DNA of 64,000 bases from JALNYB01 sp963676235 (GTDB lineage: Archaea > Thermoplasmatota > Thermoplasmata > Methanomassiliicoccales > Methanomethylophilaceae), in contig OY781044.1 of NCBI GenBank assembly GCA_963676235.1, positions 682,001-746,000 on the forward strand, given 5' to 3'. Shown here piece by piece: positions 44,677 to 54,523 of this stretch (position 1 is its first letter; each line of letters begins with the position of its first letter). The notes under the pieces are model-generated. The model made no database searches and was not told the origin of the DNA. It saw nothing but the letters and a program-made list of their open reading frames with translations. The position numbers and the translations under genes were made by a program.

Positions 44677-45732
44677 TCAGTTCTTTTCGAATCTATCACT
44701 TAATATAGGAAGATCTTTAAGGCCTTTTGCAGAATGCAGGAACTTATAGATGAAGTATATTGCAGCCGGTATTCCCGCAAAAACGATCAATAATGTAACG
44801 GATCCTGATATGGCCGTACCCATTCCGAGCCACATGAAAGATGAAAGGTAATCGTTGGCAAAATGCAGAAGTATTGATGCATAGAGTCCGAATCTCACGA
44901 ACAAATATCCTTCTGCAAGCCCCATTAGTGCAGCAATGAATATTTTTCCTGAGCCCCAACCCTGATTGTGTGCTAGACCAAACATTATTGCTGAGAATAT
45001 TATGAAGACAACAGCGATTTTGGTCATTTCGAATCCGCCGAAGAGATACCTCCATGAACTCTTGTCCTTCTTGATCACTAAGGATATTATCATCACTGGA
45101 ACACCTATGTAAAGGACACGTGTGATTATTTCTTCCCACACTGCTGCGTCAGCCAGCATGTACATGAGTTCTGTCTGTGTGTATTTATCTATCCAGGATG
45201 TGTCGATGGTTATTCCAAAAAAGAATATGATCGCGATGTATGTTATTTGAATAGTCAGCATTCCAGTCATTAAGATACAGACCCAAAAAAGGCCTGTTCT
45301 TTCCACAGGGGAATCGCTGTTATCTGTTGTTGCTGTTTTCAGACCTTCGTAGAATTTTTTAATGGCCCATATGAAACAAACAAGGATTATTATGACTATC
45401 AGTATCCAATATATTTGACCTAGCCAATTTGGTGCAGTAAAGAATACTGTCGGCGTTGGCAGAACGACGATGAAGCTGACCTTCATAGTTTCAAGGAGAT
45501 CGAATACATTTCCTATGTTCAGAATGAGACAAAGCGCTTCGGTTACAAGTACGAATACCATTACGATGCACGATAGAAATGCAAGCGAGAATAGCAGATT
45601 ATTGCTGAAATTTAAGAAAGATTTTTTCTTCTGATGTTGGGTGACATGGGAGTTCGTGTCAAATCCACAGAATGTGCAGAATCTTGCATTATTCTTCAAA
45701 GGTTGGTTACAATTAGGACAGTTTTTGTTCAT
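44677..45732 (-). CDS. CPBP-family intramembrane protease with N-terminal zinc ribbon
   Basis: An N-terminal zinc ribbon (CPNCNQ...RFCTFCGF, about 5-25) leads into eight or so membrane helices. The CPBP/CAAX-protease motifs are EEIITR (glutamate pair plus arginine), GLAHNQGWG and LLHFANDY. The family processes or cleaves membrane proteins and peptides; in bacteria some members confer bacteriocin immunity. I chose ATG 45732, one codon after a TTG. It overlaps the upstream gene by 20 bp and is the last of three overlapping minus-strand genes headed by an HTH regulator. Confidence 0.87.
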   Translation of the reverse strand: MNKNCPNCNQPLKNNARFCTFCGFDTNSHVTQHQKKKSFLNFSNNLLFSLAFLSCIVMVFVLVTEALCLILNIGNVFDLLETMKVSFIVVLPTPTVFFTAPNWLGQIYWILIVIIILVCFIWAIKKFYEGLKTATTDNSDSPVERTGLFWVCILMTGMLTIQITYIAIIFFFGITIDTSWIDKYTQTELMYMLADAAVWEEIITRVLYIGVPVMIISLVIKKDKSSWRYLFGGFEMTKIAVVFIIFSAIMFGLAHNQGWGSGKIFIAALMGLAEGYLFVRFGLYASILLHFANDYLSSFMWLGMGTAISGSVTLLIVFAGIPAAIYFIYKFLHSAKGLKDLPILSDRFEKN

Positions 45733-46345
45733 CAACGTATCCTTCTACAAGTTTTACGATGTTATCCGTTCTCTCATATTCCAGTATTGCAAGCACGGAT
45801 CTTCTGTATTTAGCAATGTCAATCAGTTGATATGCTATATATTTTTCACGATCTGCACTGACTTTGGCATAGCCTTTCACAGTGTTCACATACTTGTCCC
45901 AATCCATCACAAATGTCTCAGGTGAAGACATATCGAATTTGCGTTTCATTCCTTTCTTGGCAAGCCTGTGTTCTTTTGTAAATTCTATTGTTTTGATATT
46001 ATTTATGTATACATTTGTGAAATCATCATCATTCATATCAAGCGGGATGACACGTTTTTCATCCTTTGTGCACAGATCGACTATTTCGCAGTATGCAGGT
46101 GTCGGTGTTTCTATTTCTCCGAAGACAGAGAGACGATAAGCATAAACCATATCCAATTCGCCGATCTCATATTCGTCTCCGAGTTCCTTTCTATTGCATA
46201 CAGCTTGTATTTCTTCTATGCCCAGAGGGATGGCGTACGCCTCGTACTTCCCATATAATTCCCTTACTTTTTTGGCTTCGGACGTTAGTCCTTTGATAAT
46301 CGGAAGAATGTCGATACGGCAGCTTCCAACAGTCAAAGAGATCAT
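45713..46345 (-). CDS. Unknown cytoplasmic protein, weak TraB-like pattern
   Basis: This 210-residue protein has no membrane helix. The C-terminal stretch (SADREKYIAYQLIDIAKYRR, then SVLAILEYERTDNIVKLVEG) resembles the end of TraB/PrgY-type proteins. In those, a conserved Arg-Asp-Lys-x-Met helix is followed by a beta strand and a His motif, but the usual GxxH histidines are missing. The resemblance is weak and the function unknown. It overlaps both neighbours (4 bp with the regulator, 20 bp with the protease), so the three genes are surely cotranscribed. Confidence 0.6.
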   Translation of the reverse strand: MISLTVGSCRIDILPIIKGLTSEAKKVRELYGKYEAYAIPLGIEEIQAVCNRKELGDEYEIGELDMVYAYRLSVFGEIETPTPAYCEIVDLCTKDEKRVIPLDMNDDDFTNVYINNIKTIEFTKEHRLAKKGMKRKFDMSSPETFVMDWDKYVNTVKGYAKVSADREKYIAYQLIDIAKYRRSVLAILEYERTDNIVKLVEGYVDEQKLS

Positions 46346-47289
46346 TTCTTTGTGCTCCTTGAGAGTACCATATCTGTAAGTTCCTGTTTATCGTCGATCT
46401 TCTCCAGTTCTGCATTGGAGACTATTGCTGTAGAATTGATGTTGTCTGCGGAATGTTTCTTTTCCACGATCATCAATGAATGTCTGCCGGCGATTCTGGA
46501 GATCTCTGAAGCTATCAGTGCTTTCTGAATGAGTTTTTCCTCGTCTGTTCCAAGGCCGGTAAGAATGGTCATCTGTTGACTTCTTGTAATCGCTTCAAAT
46601 GGGCTTTTTATCACAGGCGTGATTGAGAAACCGATATCTAGAAGGTGATTCAGAGGACGGAAACTTGTGCGGGATTCTCCGGAGACCTCATATGAATCGG
46701 ATTTCTTCTCACTTTTGTATTCGAATGGGTTCAATGCTTGTATGATAGGGACGTTCAGGAATTCTTCCAATCTCATGGCGGCATCTATCATAGCACCCAT
46801 TCCGGATTCATACATCTGAATTGTGCGTCTAGATACGCCTGCAGTCTCTGCAAGGGTTCCAAGGCTGATACCGTTGTTCTCCCTGAGATGTTTCAGTAGA
46901 CCGCTGTCTATCCTCACATACAGTCCGCCTGGGGCGGCGAATATGAATGGCGGTACCTCTTCTATGACGTGATCTGCCAAGGTCTCGTTGGAGATTATCG
47001 GTATTTTGAATCTTGAATAGACTATGCCTGCTTCTAGAGGTCCGGAACTGGAGTTCTCTCCAATGAGAACCGGTGTTGCACCTAATGCTTCGGCCAGCAC
47101 TTTCATCTCTTCGGCATTGTCGCGCGAGAAAGCATCGACGTTGCTCAGAATTTTAATTAGAAGCAGAGTGTCGTCTTTTCTGCCTACGATATCAAAGCAT
47201 ATGCTACGTAGGTTCAAGGCTGAAGATACATCGAATCCACCCTTTGCCAGTATACTTCTGGTTGTGTTGATAAGATCTTCTCTGCTCAT
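46342..47289 (-). CDS. Archaeal HTH transcriptional regulator (COG1395-like)
   Basis: This 315-residue protein has an N-terminal nuclease-like alpha/beta domain (FDVSSALNLRSICFDIVGRK, TLLLIKILSNVDAF). A Xre-type HTH follows (ISLGTLAETAGVSRRTIQMY, about 140-160), then a C-terminal region found in archaeal COG1395 regulators. The C-terminal part contains ITPVIKSPFEAITRSQQMTI and EISRIAGRHSLMIVEKK. It heads the three-gene operon with the unknown protein and CPBP protease and may control it. Confidence 0.87.
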   Translation of the reverse strand: MSREDLINTTRSILAKGGFDVSSALNLRSICFDIVGRKDDTLLLIKILSNVDAFSRDNAEEMKVLAEALGATPVLIGENSSSGPLEAGIVYSRFKIPIISNETLADHVIEEVPPFIFAAPGGLYVRIDSGLLKHLRENNGISLGTLAETAGVSRRTIQMYESGMGAMIDAAMRLEEFLNVPIIQALNPFEYKSEKKSDSYEVSGESRTSFRPLNHLLDIGFSITPVIKSPFEAITRSQQMTILTGLGTDEEKLIQKALIASEISRIAGRHSLMIVEKKHSADNINSTAIVSNAELEKIDDKQELTDMVLSRSTKK

Positions 47290-47369
47290 GATATGGAGAG
47301 TGGTTGTCCTTCTATATAAAGGAACATATTGTTTTTGAATGACATCTTCATCTCATATCTGAATTGTAA

Positions 47370-47391
47370 GGTCGGGGAAATGACCCCGACC
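47370..47391 (-). terminator. GC-rich hairpin after hsp20
   Basis: GGTCGGGG and CCCCGACC (8 bp, loop AAATGA) form a perfect stem six bases after the hsp20 stop. No long T tract follows in the minus direction, so it may also act as a stabilising 3' end. Confidence 0.6.
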
Positions 47392-47397
47392 TCTGGA

Positions 47398-47904
47398 TCA
47401 TGCTATCGTGATCCTCTTTTTTTGGGGTTTTTTTTCGACAGCATCCATAGTTACTTCGAGGATACCGTTGTTATATACCGCTTTGGCGGAATCAGGGTTC
47501 ACATCGCAAGGAAGTGCCAGTGTCTTCGCGAATTTCTTGTTAAGAGTATTAACTGTCAAAGACAGGGAATTCTTTGTACTTTCTAACAAGATATCTTCTT
47601 TCGATACTCCTGGTATCTCTGCTATTGCTCTTACCAATCCGTTTTCCAATGTCACATCAGTAAGTGGTTCAGTTACTTCAGTCAAGAGCCTTGCAGGGCT
47701 TTCCTCTCCCGAACAGTTACCAAATTCTTGGAAATGTGGCACTCCGTCAGGACCCTGGTATATCGTATATCCATAGGTTTTGAATTCTGGGCCGTTGATG
47801 TTATCCATTCTAGAGAACATCTTTTCTATATTTTTGCTCAATGATTCAAAGCTGTCTCCGAAGATACTGTCATCGAAGAAGTCACTCCAAATATCTGTAT
47901 CCAT
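47398..47904 (-). CDS. Hsp20-family small heat shock protein
   Basis: This is a 168-residue ATP-independent chaperone. After a 70-residue variable N-terminus comes the alpha-crystallin domain: PLTDVTLENGLVRAIAEIPG, VSKEDILLESTKNSLSLTV, and YNNGILEVTM, with the GILEV motif, followed by KKPQKKRITIA. It lies 10 bp after the cdc48 gene on the same strand, so a chaperone gene and an unfoldase gene probably share a transcript. Confidence 0.9.
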   Translation of the reverse strand: MDTDIWSDFFDDSIFGDSFESLSKNIEKMFSRMDNINGPEFKTYGYTIYQGPDGVPHFQEFGNCSGEESPARLLTEVTEPLTDVTLENGLVRAIAEIPGVSKEDILLESTKNSLSLTVNTLNKKFAKTLALPCDVNPDSAKAVYNNGILEVTMDAVEKKPQKKRITIA

Positions 47905-47914
47905 AGTTATCGCC

Positions 47915-50074
47915 TCAATCCTTCTTGTTGTATTCTTTTAGTTCTTTCATCTTTTTGGGTCCGAATTTATCTACGGCTCCTAGGAAATCATCCATGCCTA
48001 CTTTGCATTTGTCGATCTCTTCTTGTGCCGGTACCTTTCCGGATGCTACGAGACGTCTGACTGCGGTCATTACGGCCTCGTTGCATATCGCGGAGATATC
48101 TGCACCGGTGCAGCCTTCGGTCTTCTCTGCGAGTATCTTTAGATTCACTGTATCATCCAGAGGCTTACCTGCAGTGTGGATTCCGAATATGTCCTCCCTA
48201 GATTTCTGGTCCGGGGGTCCGATATAGATGCTTTTGTCAAATCTTCCGGGTCTGAGTAGTGCAGGGTCCATGATGTCAGGTCTGTTGGTTGCTGCTATCA
48301 CTACGACATCATTGATCGCTACCAATCCATCCATTTCTGTGAGCATCTGTGAGATTACACGTTCGGTGACATTGCTGTCTCCACCCGTTCCTCTCTCGGG
48401 TGCGATCGAGTCGATCTCATCCATGAAGATCACGCAAGGCGATGCCTGTCTGGCCTTTTTGAAAGTCTCTCTTACAGCTTTTTCGGATTCCCCGACCCAT
48501 TTATTGAGGAATTCCGGACCTTTAACCGAGATGAAGTTTGCTTCGGATTCGGTTGCCACAGCCTTTGCGAGCATGGTCTTACCAGTTCCTGGCGGACCGT
48601 ACAGAAGAATTCCTTTGGGTGGTCTTGCGTTCATGTGTTCGAACACCTTCCCGTATTTCAAAGGCCACTCTACTGCTTCTTTTAGTTCTTGTTTCGCGGA
48701 TTCTAATGCTCCTATGTCCTCCCATTTCACGTTAGGCTTCTCGATTAGAACCTCTCTAAGTGATGCAGGTTGAAGATCTTTCAGTGCAGATTGGAAATCG
48801 TCTTTTGTGACAGATATCTTGTTCAGCACATCTACTGGAATTTCCTCCGCTTCAAGATTCACGTCCGGAAGGACACGCCTCAGGGAGGCCATCGCAGCCT
48901 CTTTGCATAATGCAGAGATATCCGCACCCGCGTATCCATGTGTTCTGTCTGCAATTTTCTCTAGATCAACGTCATTTGCAAGAGGCATACCCCTTGTATG
49001 AATCTGTAATATTTCGAAACGGCCGTTCCGGTCAGGGATGCCGATCTCGATTTCACGATCGAATCTTCCTGGTCTTCTAAGTGCCTCATCGATAGAGTCT
49101 GGTCTGTTGGTTGCTCCGATGACCACGACTTTACCTCTGGACTTAAGCCCGTCCATCAAAGATAAGAGTTGAGCGACTATGCGTCTTTCTTCTTCGCCTG
49201 CAGTATCATTACGTTTAGGTGCGATTGAATCGATTTCATCGATGAATATGATACTCGGCGCATTCTCTTCAGCATCTTTGAAGATCTCTCTGAGTTTTCC
49301 TTCGGATTCTCCGTAGAATTTACTCATGATCTCAGGTCCGCCGATTGATATGAAGTTGCTGCTCGTTTCTCCTGCTACGGCTTTCGCCAGCATGGTCTTA
49401 CCTGTTCCCGGAGGTCCATGCAACAGCACACCTTTGGGCGCTTCAACACCCAACCTCTTAAACAGTTCAGGATGTCTGAGCGGAAGTTCGATCATTTCTC
49501 TGATCTTTCCAACTTCGTTGCCGAGGCCTCCGATGTCATCGTATGATACTTTTGGTATTTCCGAAGCGGTTGAGGAAACCGGTTTCTCTGATACCTTCAC
49601 TTCGGTGTTGAGGGTCATCATCACAGCATCGGCTGATGGTGTGAATGATGTGACTACAAGATCGATCTTGTTGCCCATTACATTCAGTGTTAGGACATCG
49701 CCTTTTGCGAACACGCGTCCTTCCATTACCTGGGTAAGATATTCTTCTCCGCCTTGTAATCTGAGTTCTTCTGTAGGAGAGAAAGTAATTTTTCCAGCAT
49801 CTTTGGCTACCACTTTCTTTATGTCAACGCGTTCATCTATCGATGTTCCGGCATTGCGCCTTGTGGAACCGTCGATTCTTATTATTCCGCGGTTAGCATC
49901 TTCTGGCCCTCCTCTGAGGATTTTCACGACTGTTTTTTTGCTACCGTCGATCTGTATGATGTCTCCCATTTTGAGGCCCAGTATGTCCATCAATTCTGGG
50001 TCTAATCTTGCAATGCCTTTTCCAGTTTCGCCTGGTTTAAGTTCTGCAACCTTTATCGGTTTGTCATTGGTCAT
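47915..50074 (-). CDS. cdc48: Cdc48/VCP-type AAA+ unfoldase
   Basis: This hexameric unfoldase extracts proteins for degradation. The N-terminal double-psi barrel (about 5-160) precedes two AAA+ modules. The first has Walker A GPPGTGKT (220-227) and [10 protein letters not shown], the second YGPPGTGKT (about 495) and [11 protein letters not shown]. Each is followed by an arginine-finger RRPGRFD or LRPGRFD. I chose ATG 50074, which has AAGGAGGT at 50082-50089; an upstream in-frame ATG at 50125 lies before it. The product has 719 residues. The gene precedes hsp20 on the same strand. Confidence 0.96.
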   Translation of the reverse strand: MTNDKPIKVAELKPGETGKGIARLDPELMDILGLKMGDIIQIDGSKKTVVKILRGGPEDANRGIIRIDGSTRRNAGTSIDERVDIKKVVAKDAGKITFSPTEELRLQGGEEYLTQVMEGRVFAKGDVLTLNVMGNKIDLVVTSFTPSADAVMMTLNTEVKVSEKPVSSTASEIPKVSYDDIGGLGNEVGKIREMIELPLRHPELFKRLGVEAPKGVLLHGPPGTGKTMLAKAVAGETSSNFISIGGPEIMSKFYGESEGKLREIFKDAEENAPSIIFIDEIDSIAPKRNDTAGEEERRIVAQLLSLMDGLKSRGKVVVIGATNRPDSIDEALRRPGRFDREIEIGIPDRNGRFEILQIHTRGMPLANDVDLEKIADRTHGYAGADISALCKEAAMASLRRVLPDVNLEAEEIPVDVLNKISVTKDDFQSALKDLQPASLREVLIEKPNVKWEDIGALESAKQELKEAVEWPLKYGKVFEHMNARPPKGILLYGPPGTGKTMLAKAVATESEANFISVKGPEFLNKWVGESEKAVRETFKKARQASPCVIFMDEIDSIAPERGTGGDSNVTERVISQMLTEMDGLVAINDVVVIAATNRPDIMDPALLRPGRFDKSIYIGPPDQKSREDIFGIHTAGKPLDDTVNLKILAEKTEGCTGADISAICNEAVMTAVRRLVASGKVPAQEEIDKCKVGMDDFLGAVDKFGPKKMKELKEYNKKD

Positions 50075-50647
50075 TTTCTTTACCTCCTTTTTGTTATTGT
50101 GATATTTTGTACAGGTATTACTCATTTTGTCATCAAAACATCAATAACATCATATGTTAGTGCTTCTATAAATATGTTTGTAAATTTGGGGTTGAATGAG
50201 TATTTGTTTTAATGTTTTTTATGAGGGTGCAAGTATTATTGTGGAAATTAGTAAGAAAGAACGAATTTGAAAATCAGGAATAGGATGACGAGGCTGAAAA
50301 TAAGGTATCAGATCTTTTCTAAGGGCTCTATATGTTGAACTTATCGATTCATGTAGTTCGATGCTTTACAATTTCTGTAATTCCTATTCGAGCTTGAATG
50401 TGAAAGGAAAATACAATGACGGTATCATCAGGGGGTCGTGTCTTCGATGGGTTCGGGACTTAATGACCAGGTATGTATTTGTGCAAACTGAGGGGAATTT
50501 CCTATAAAGGTAAGATGAACTAATCGATCATGTGCAACCTGATATTTTATAGGGGTTATAAATCATCAGGTCATTATTGTATTTTGATGTATATTATTGT
50601 ACAGTAATGTACGTAATATTAAATATTAAATCGTAAATTATCTAATC
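50075..50647. other. 573-bp intergenic region between cdc48 and trpB2
   Basis: No protein gene is supported. It holds the Shine-Dalgarno and promoter of cdc48 (minus; TATA-like AAACATATTTATAG near 50165-50178) and the regulatory region of trpB2 (plus). It also has an ACCTGAT / ATCAGGT inverted pair (50537-50543, 50565-50571) around a TTATAAAT sequence. The middle part (about 50280-50500) is not AT-rich and might hide an RNA, but I see no recognisable fold. Confidence 0.4.
50598..50613 (+). promoter_or_regulatory. TRP-box-like operator upstream of trpB2
   Basis: TGTACA (50598-50603) and TGTACG (50608-50613) are spaced one helical turn apart, just upstream of the AT-rich TATTAAATATTAAA promoter (50617-50630) of trpB2. 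The TrpY regulator of Methanothermobacter binds TGTACA boxes, so this may be the site of a tryptophan-sensing repressor. The trpB2 mRNA would start near the ATG. Confidence 0.5.
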
Positions 50648-51985
50648 ATGTCAATTACAAAAGATCTCAGAATTCAATTGTCACCAGAAGACGTTCCTAA
50701 GAGGTTCTACAATCTTCAGGCAGATCTTAAAAAGCCTCTTGAGCCAGCTCTTAACCCTGGCACGATGAAACCTGCAACAGAAGAGGATTTCGCCCCTCTG
50801 TTTTGTAAGGAGATAATCAAACAGGAGTTTTCCACATCAAGGTATATGGATATTCCCGAAGAGATAAGGGAAGGATTCATAAAGCTTAACAGACCGTCTT
50901 ATCTTCAGAGGGCGACAGGCCTTGAGAGAGCACTCAAGACACCTGCAAAGATATATTTCAAGAGAGAAGACATGAGCCCATTGGGAAGCCATAAGGGCAA
51001 TTCAGCTCTTGCTCAGGCGTATTATAACGCGCAGGCTGGCATTCATACACTTACGACAGAGACTGGAGCAGGTCAGTGGGGAACCGCATTGGCGATGGTA
51101 TCGAATCTCTTTGATATCGATTGTACTGTTTTCATGGTACGTGGAAGTTATGATCAGAAACCTCTAAGAAAGACCATTATGCATACTTATGGTGCAAAGG
51201 TGTATGCCTCGCCGTCTGCTCAAACAGAGTACGGAAAAAGGATGTTAAAAGAGCACCCAGAGACCACAGGATCGCTCGGTATGGCAATTTCAGAAGCGTG
51301 TGAGGTGGCAGCTAAGGACGAGGGAACCAAATACGCTCTCGGGTCGGTCATGAACCACGTGCTCATTCATCAATCAGTAATTGGTCAAGAAGTAGTAGAA
51401 CAGATGAAAATCGGAGAGATCGACCCAGATTATATGATCGCATGCGTCGGAGGAGGCTCCAATTTCGGTGGATTCTGTTTCCCAGCAATGAAAGAGAAGA
51501 TGAACGGCAAGCTTCATTGCGAATTTGTTGCAGTAGAACCCAAATCCACTCCTTCAATGACAAAAGGAGAATTCAGGTATGACTTCGGAGATACAGCTGG
51601 TACGACACCTCTTATGATGATGTATACACTTGGTCACGAGTTCGTTCCATCAGCCATACATGCAGGTGGACTCAGATATCACGGAATGGCACCCATGGTG
51701 TCGGCAGCATACGATCAGAAACTTTGTACGGCAGTGAGCTACGATCAGACCGAGACATTCGAGGCAGGACTCATGTTTGCAAGAACAGAGGGTATCATTC
51801 CGGCTCCGGAATCGACACACGCCATCAAAGCAGCGGTGGATCTAGCGCTCGAAGCAAAGAAGAACAACGAGGAAAAGACAATTGTCTTCAATCTCTCAGG
51901 TCATGGATTGCTAGATCTTTACGGATACGAGCAATATATGAACGGAGCATTGGCTTCGTCGGCATACGATCCGAATCACTATTGA
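50648..51985 (+). CDS. trpB2: Tryptophan synthase beta-like protein TrpB2
   Basis: This PLP enzyme of the TrpB2 branch joins indole and serine to tryptophan. It has 445 residues, longer than TrpB1 (about 400). KREDMSPLGSHKGNSALAQA holds the PLP lysine (in SHKGN), TETGAGQWG is the family glutamate motif, and CVGGGSNFGG binds the PLP phosphate. TrpB2 usually stands outside the trp operon, as here. The start has no Shine-Dalgarno, in line with a leaderless mRNA. Confidence 0.95.
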   Translation: MSITKDLRIQLSPEDVPKRFYNLQADLKKPLEPALNPGTMKPATEEDFAPLFCKEIIKQEFSTSRYMDIPEEIREGFIKLNRPSYLQRATGLERALKTPAKIYFKREDMSPLGSHKGNSALAQAYYNAQAGIHTLTTETGAGQWGTALAMVSNLFDIDCTVFMVRGSYDQKPLRKTIMHTYGAKVYASPSAQTEYGKRMLKEHPETTGSLGMAISEACEVAAKDEGTKYALGSVMNHVLIHQSVIGQEVVEQMKIGEIDPDYMIACVGGGSNFGGFCFPAMKEKMNGKLHCEFVAVEPKSTPSMTKGEFRYDFGDTAGTTPLMMMYTLGHEFVPSAIHAGGLRYHGMAPMVSAAYDQKLCTAVSYDQTETFEAGLMFARTEGIIPAPESTHAIKAAVDLALEAKKNNEEKTIVFNLSGHGLLDLYGYEQYMNGALASSAYDPNHY

Positions 51986-52126
51986 ATCGGAGTAGTTGAA
52001 ACCCTTTAATAAACGATTTTATTTCATTTAAATGAAGTTTTATATTTTCAAGCATAGGTTTCAAACATATATTCACATTTTGTTTGGATATTTTGGAACA
52101 ATCAATAAATACGCACGGGCAGTACA

Positions 52127-53185
52127 TTGAAAATGATGTCAGGGGAATTAATCGACGATTCTGTGATCATCGTAGATCAAAAGGAAGGAAGTCAGCTCTT
52201 CAACAAAGGTAATTTTGGATATCCGAAGAGTCGGGGGGGTCTCGAATTGGATCTTGTCGAAGCTACATTTCTTTTGGAATGCGAAAGATTAGAGGTCTTT
52301 TATCAGGGTTCTCCGATGCATTTCGATGAACTTTTCAATTATGCTTCATCTGTACAGGAAGGGTTTGATGTAATCTATCTTGTTTACAGAGACATCAGGC
52401 AACGTGGTTTCATCGTTAAAGCGGAGACAGGGGATTTCGATCTCTCTGTGTTCCCAAGAGGAACCACAATGAGCAGTGCACGTCCAATCTATATGGTTCG
52501 TGCGGTTTCGGAAAGGACTGCGCTGGACATCACGAAGTTCTCTGCCGAGATCTCGCAAACTGAAAACAGAGGGAAGCAACTTCTCTATGGTGTTGTGGAT
52601 GAGGAAGGAGATCTGACATATTACATAATGTCGACCAAAGATCCGCAGGGGTTTGTTAAAGGGAAGGCTTTAGATGTTCCGGCAACAGGAAGACTGATCA
52701 GTGATCGTGTTTTCGTGTTTGATAAGGAAGAGTCTAAGAAATTGCGCGACAGTGCATTCTACGGAAAGACTTTGGAAGGTGTTCTTCAGTTGTCTTTGAT
52801 CGAGAGCTGTTATCTTATTTCAACGGGGGACCTCAGGGTTATTTCGTCCGAAAGAAAGACCATATCCTGTGAGAGTCTCGTTGATTTTGGAAGAAAGACT
52901 CAGGATGAGTTCGATCTTCGTCTGAAGGCGTTTGATGACCTCCGTGAAAGAGGTCTCGTCGTAAAGACCGGTTTCAAGTACGGAACTCATTTTAGAGTGT
53001 ATGAGAAATCGCCCGATGATTGTCACGCAAGATACCTTGTTCACGCAGTTCCTGCTTCAAAGGTTACGATGTGGCCCGAGATATCCAGGACCGTAAGGCT
53101 ATCTGGTGGAGTGAAGAAAGAGATCCTTTTCTGTCGCATTAGTGATTCGGTGGAATATCTAGAATTCAAATGGTTCAGACCGTAA
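52127..53185 (+). CDS. endA: tRNA-splicing endonuclease EndA (fused two-unit form)
   Basis: This 352-residue enzyme cuts introns from archaeal tRNAs. It consists of two tandem EndA units, so it acts as a homodimer of fused subunits. The C-terminal unit has the catalytic triad: Tyr in KYGTHFRVYE, His in HARYLVHAV and Lys in VRLSGGVKKE. The N-terminal unit (about 1-170) lacks the triad. The first possible start is ATG 52127, with an in-frame ATG at residue 3 and another at 4. A short leader with an AT-rich promoter precedes it. Confidence 0.93.
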   Translation: MKMMSGELIDDSVIIVDQKEGSQLFNKGNFGYPKSRGGLELDLVEATFLLECERLEVFYQGSPMHFDELFNYASSVQEGFDVIYLVYRDIRQRGFIVKAETGDFDLSVFPRGTTMSSARPIYMVRAVSERTALDITKFSAEISQTENRGKQLLYGVVDEEGDLTYYIMSTKDPQGFVKGKALDVPATGRLISDRVFVFDKEESKKLRDSAFYGKTLEGVLQLSLIESCYLISTGDLRVISSERKTISCESLVDFGRKTQDEFDLRLKAFDDLRERGLVVKTGFKYGTHFRVYEKSPDDCHARYLVHAVPASKVTMWPEISRTVRLSGGVKKEILFCRISDSVEYLEFKWFRP

Positions 53186-53234
53186 TTGTTATCGCACGAC
53201 GGTCGAAGAAAAAAATAAAAATCAGCGTATTAAT

Positions 53235-53540
53235 ATGGATATTATGGAAAAGATATATGCTGCATGTGGAGCATGCTGTTCCGATTGTGTGATATTCCAA
53301 AAGGAATGCGCTGGATGTACAGCATTGAAAGGCATCGCACCTTGGATGGAATATGTTCATGAACCGGTATGTCCTATTTTCGATTGTTGTGTGAATGAAA
53401 AAGGATTCAAGCATTGTGGAGAATGTAAGGATCTGGCTTGTAAGAAATTCTATCAATATCGTGACCCAGAACTCTCCGACAAAGAGAATGATGCTTTGAA
53501 TGAACGCAGAATCAATATTTGTCGTTCGCTTGCGAAATAA
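53235..53540 (+). CDS. Cysteine-rich DUF3795 protein
   Basis: This 101-residue protein has 14 cysteines in the DUF3795 pattern: AACGACCSDCVIFQKECAGC, CPIFDCCVNEKGFKHCGEC, and LACKKFY. It probably binds zinc or iron-sulfur and occurs in many anaerobic archaea; its function is unknown. It is a single gene, followed after 23 bp by a strong terminator shared with the convergent TFB gene. Confidence 0.85.
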   Translation: MDIMEKIYAACGACCSDCVIFQKECAGCTALKGIAPWMEYVHEPVCPIFDCCVNEKGFKHCGECKDLACKKFYQYRDPELSDKENDALNERRINICRSLAK

Positions 53541-53563
53541 GTTTGAACAATTAAAAATATAAT

Positions 53564-53581
53564 TCGGGGGATTTCCCCCGA
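53564..53581. terminator. Bidirectional terminator between DUF3795 and TFB genes
   Basis: TCGGGGG pairs with CCCCCGA around an ATTT loop. A T-rich TGTTTTTATTT follows on the plus strand, and on the minus strand the hairpin is followed by ATTATATTTTTAATT. Its place between two converging genes fits termination of both. Confidence 0.75.
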
Positions 53582-53590
53582 TGTTTTTAT

Positions 53591-54523
53591 TTAAAGCTGA
53601 ATTTCGATACCGAGCTTCTCTGTGAGCTCTTTATATCTGTTCCTAATCGTGACTTCCGTCACACCAGCGACATCTGCGACCTCTCTCTGGGTCCTGCGCT
53701 CATTGCAAAGGATGGATGAGATGTAGATGGCTGCTGCGGCCACTCCCGTAGGTCCGCGGCCGGATGTGAGTTCTTTTTCAGAAGCATCCTTTAGGATCTC
53801 TGCTGCTTTGCTTTGAACTTCTCCGCTGAGTTTCAGTTCTGAACAGAATCTCTGGACATAGTCCTGAGGTTTTGTGGGCATCAGTTTGAGTTTGAGTTCA
53901 CGAGTCATGAAACGATACGTACGACCGATCTCTTTTCTTCCTACGCGGCTCGATCCTGCAACTTCATCTAAAGTTCTCGGAACACCGCACTGTCTGCATG
54001 CTGCATAAAGCGAAGCCGCAACGACACCTTCGATGGACCTTCCTCTTATCAGGTTCTTGTTGACTGCTTTCCTGTAGATCATTGCGGCAGTTTCCCTGAC
54101 ATTTCTTGGAAGTCCCATTGCGGATGCCATCCTGTCTAATTCAGATAGAGCGAATGCGAGGTTTCTCTCAGTAGCATTGGATACACGGATCCTTCTTTGC
54201 CATTTTCTTAGTCTATAGAGTTGTGCTCTGTTTCTTGTAGGAATGCTTTTTCCATAGCTATCCTTATTCTTCCATGAGATCTCTGTTGAAAGTCCTTTGT
54301 CATGAATAGTGTAGGTCATCGGAGCACCTGTACGTGCTCTCTTTTCGCCCTGCTCTACATCGAAGGCTCTCCATTCAGGTCCTTGGTCGATGAACTGGTC
54401 GTCTAATACCAATCCGCAGTCTTCACACAGAAGTTCTCCTCTCTCGTAGTCACGAACTAAATGGTGACTTCCGCATTCGGGACAGACCTCAATTTCTTCT
54501 GTTCCTTCTCTTATCTTTGCCAT
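53591..54523 (-). CDS. tfb: Transcription initiation factor TFB
   Basis: This archaeal TFIIB recruits RNA polymerase to TATA-bound TBP. The N-terminal zinc ribbon has Cys14, 17, 33 and 36. A B-finger region follows (about 45-100), then two cyclin folds (about 110-205 and 210-305), with [20 protein letters not shown], the BRE-contacting HTH, in the second. It is the only TFB in the window. The start overlaps the 3' end of the gar1 gene by 35 bp. Confidence 0.96.
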   Translation of the reverse strand: MAKIREGTEEIEVCPECGSHHLVRDYERGELLCEDCGLVLDDQFIDQGPEWRAFDVEQGEKRARTGAPMTYTIHDKGLSTEISWKNKDSYGKSIPTRNRAQLYRLRKWQRRIRVSNATERNLAFALSELDRMASAMGLPRNVRETAAMIYRKAVNKNLIRGRSIEGVVAASLYAACRQCGVPRTLDEVAGSSRVGRKEIGRTYRFMTRELKLKLMPTKPQDYVQRFCSELKLSGEVQSKAAEILKDASEKELTSGRGPTGVAAAAIYISSILCNERRTQREVADVAGVTEVTIRNRYKELTEKLGIEIQL

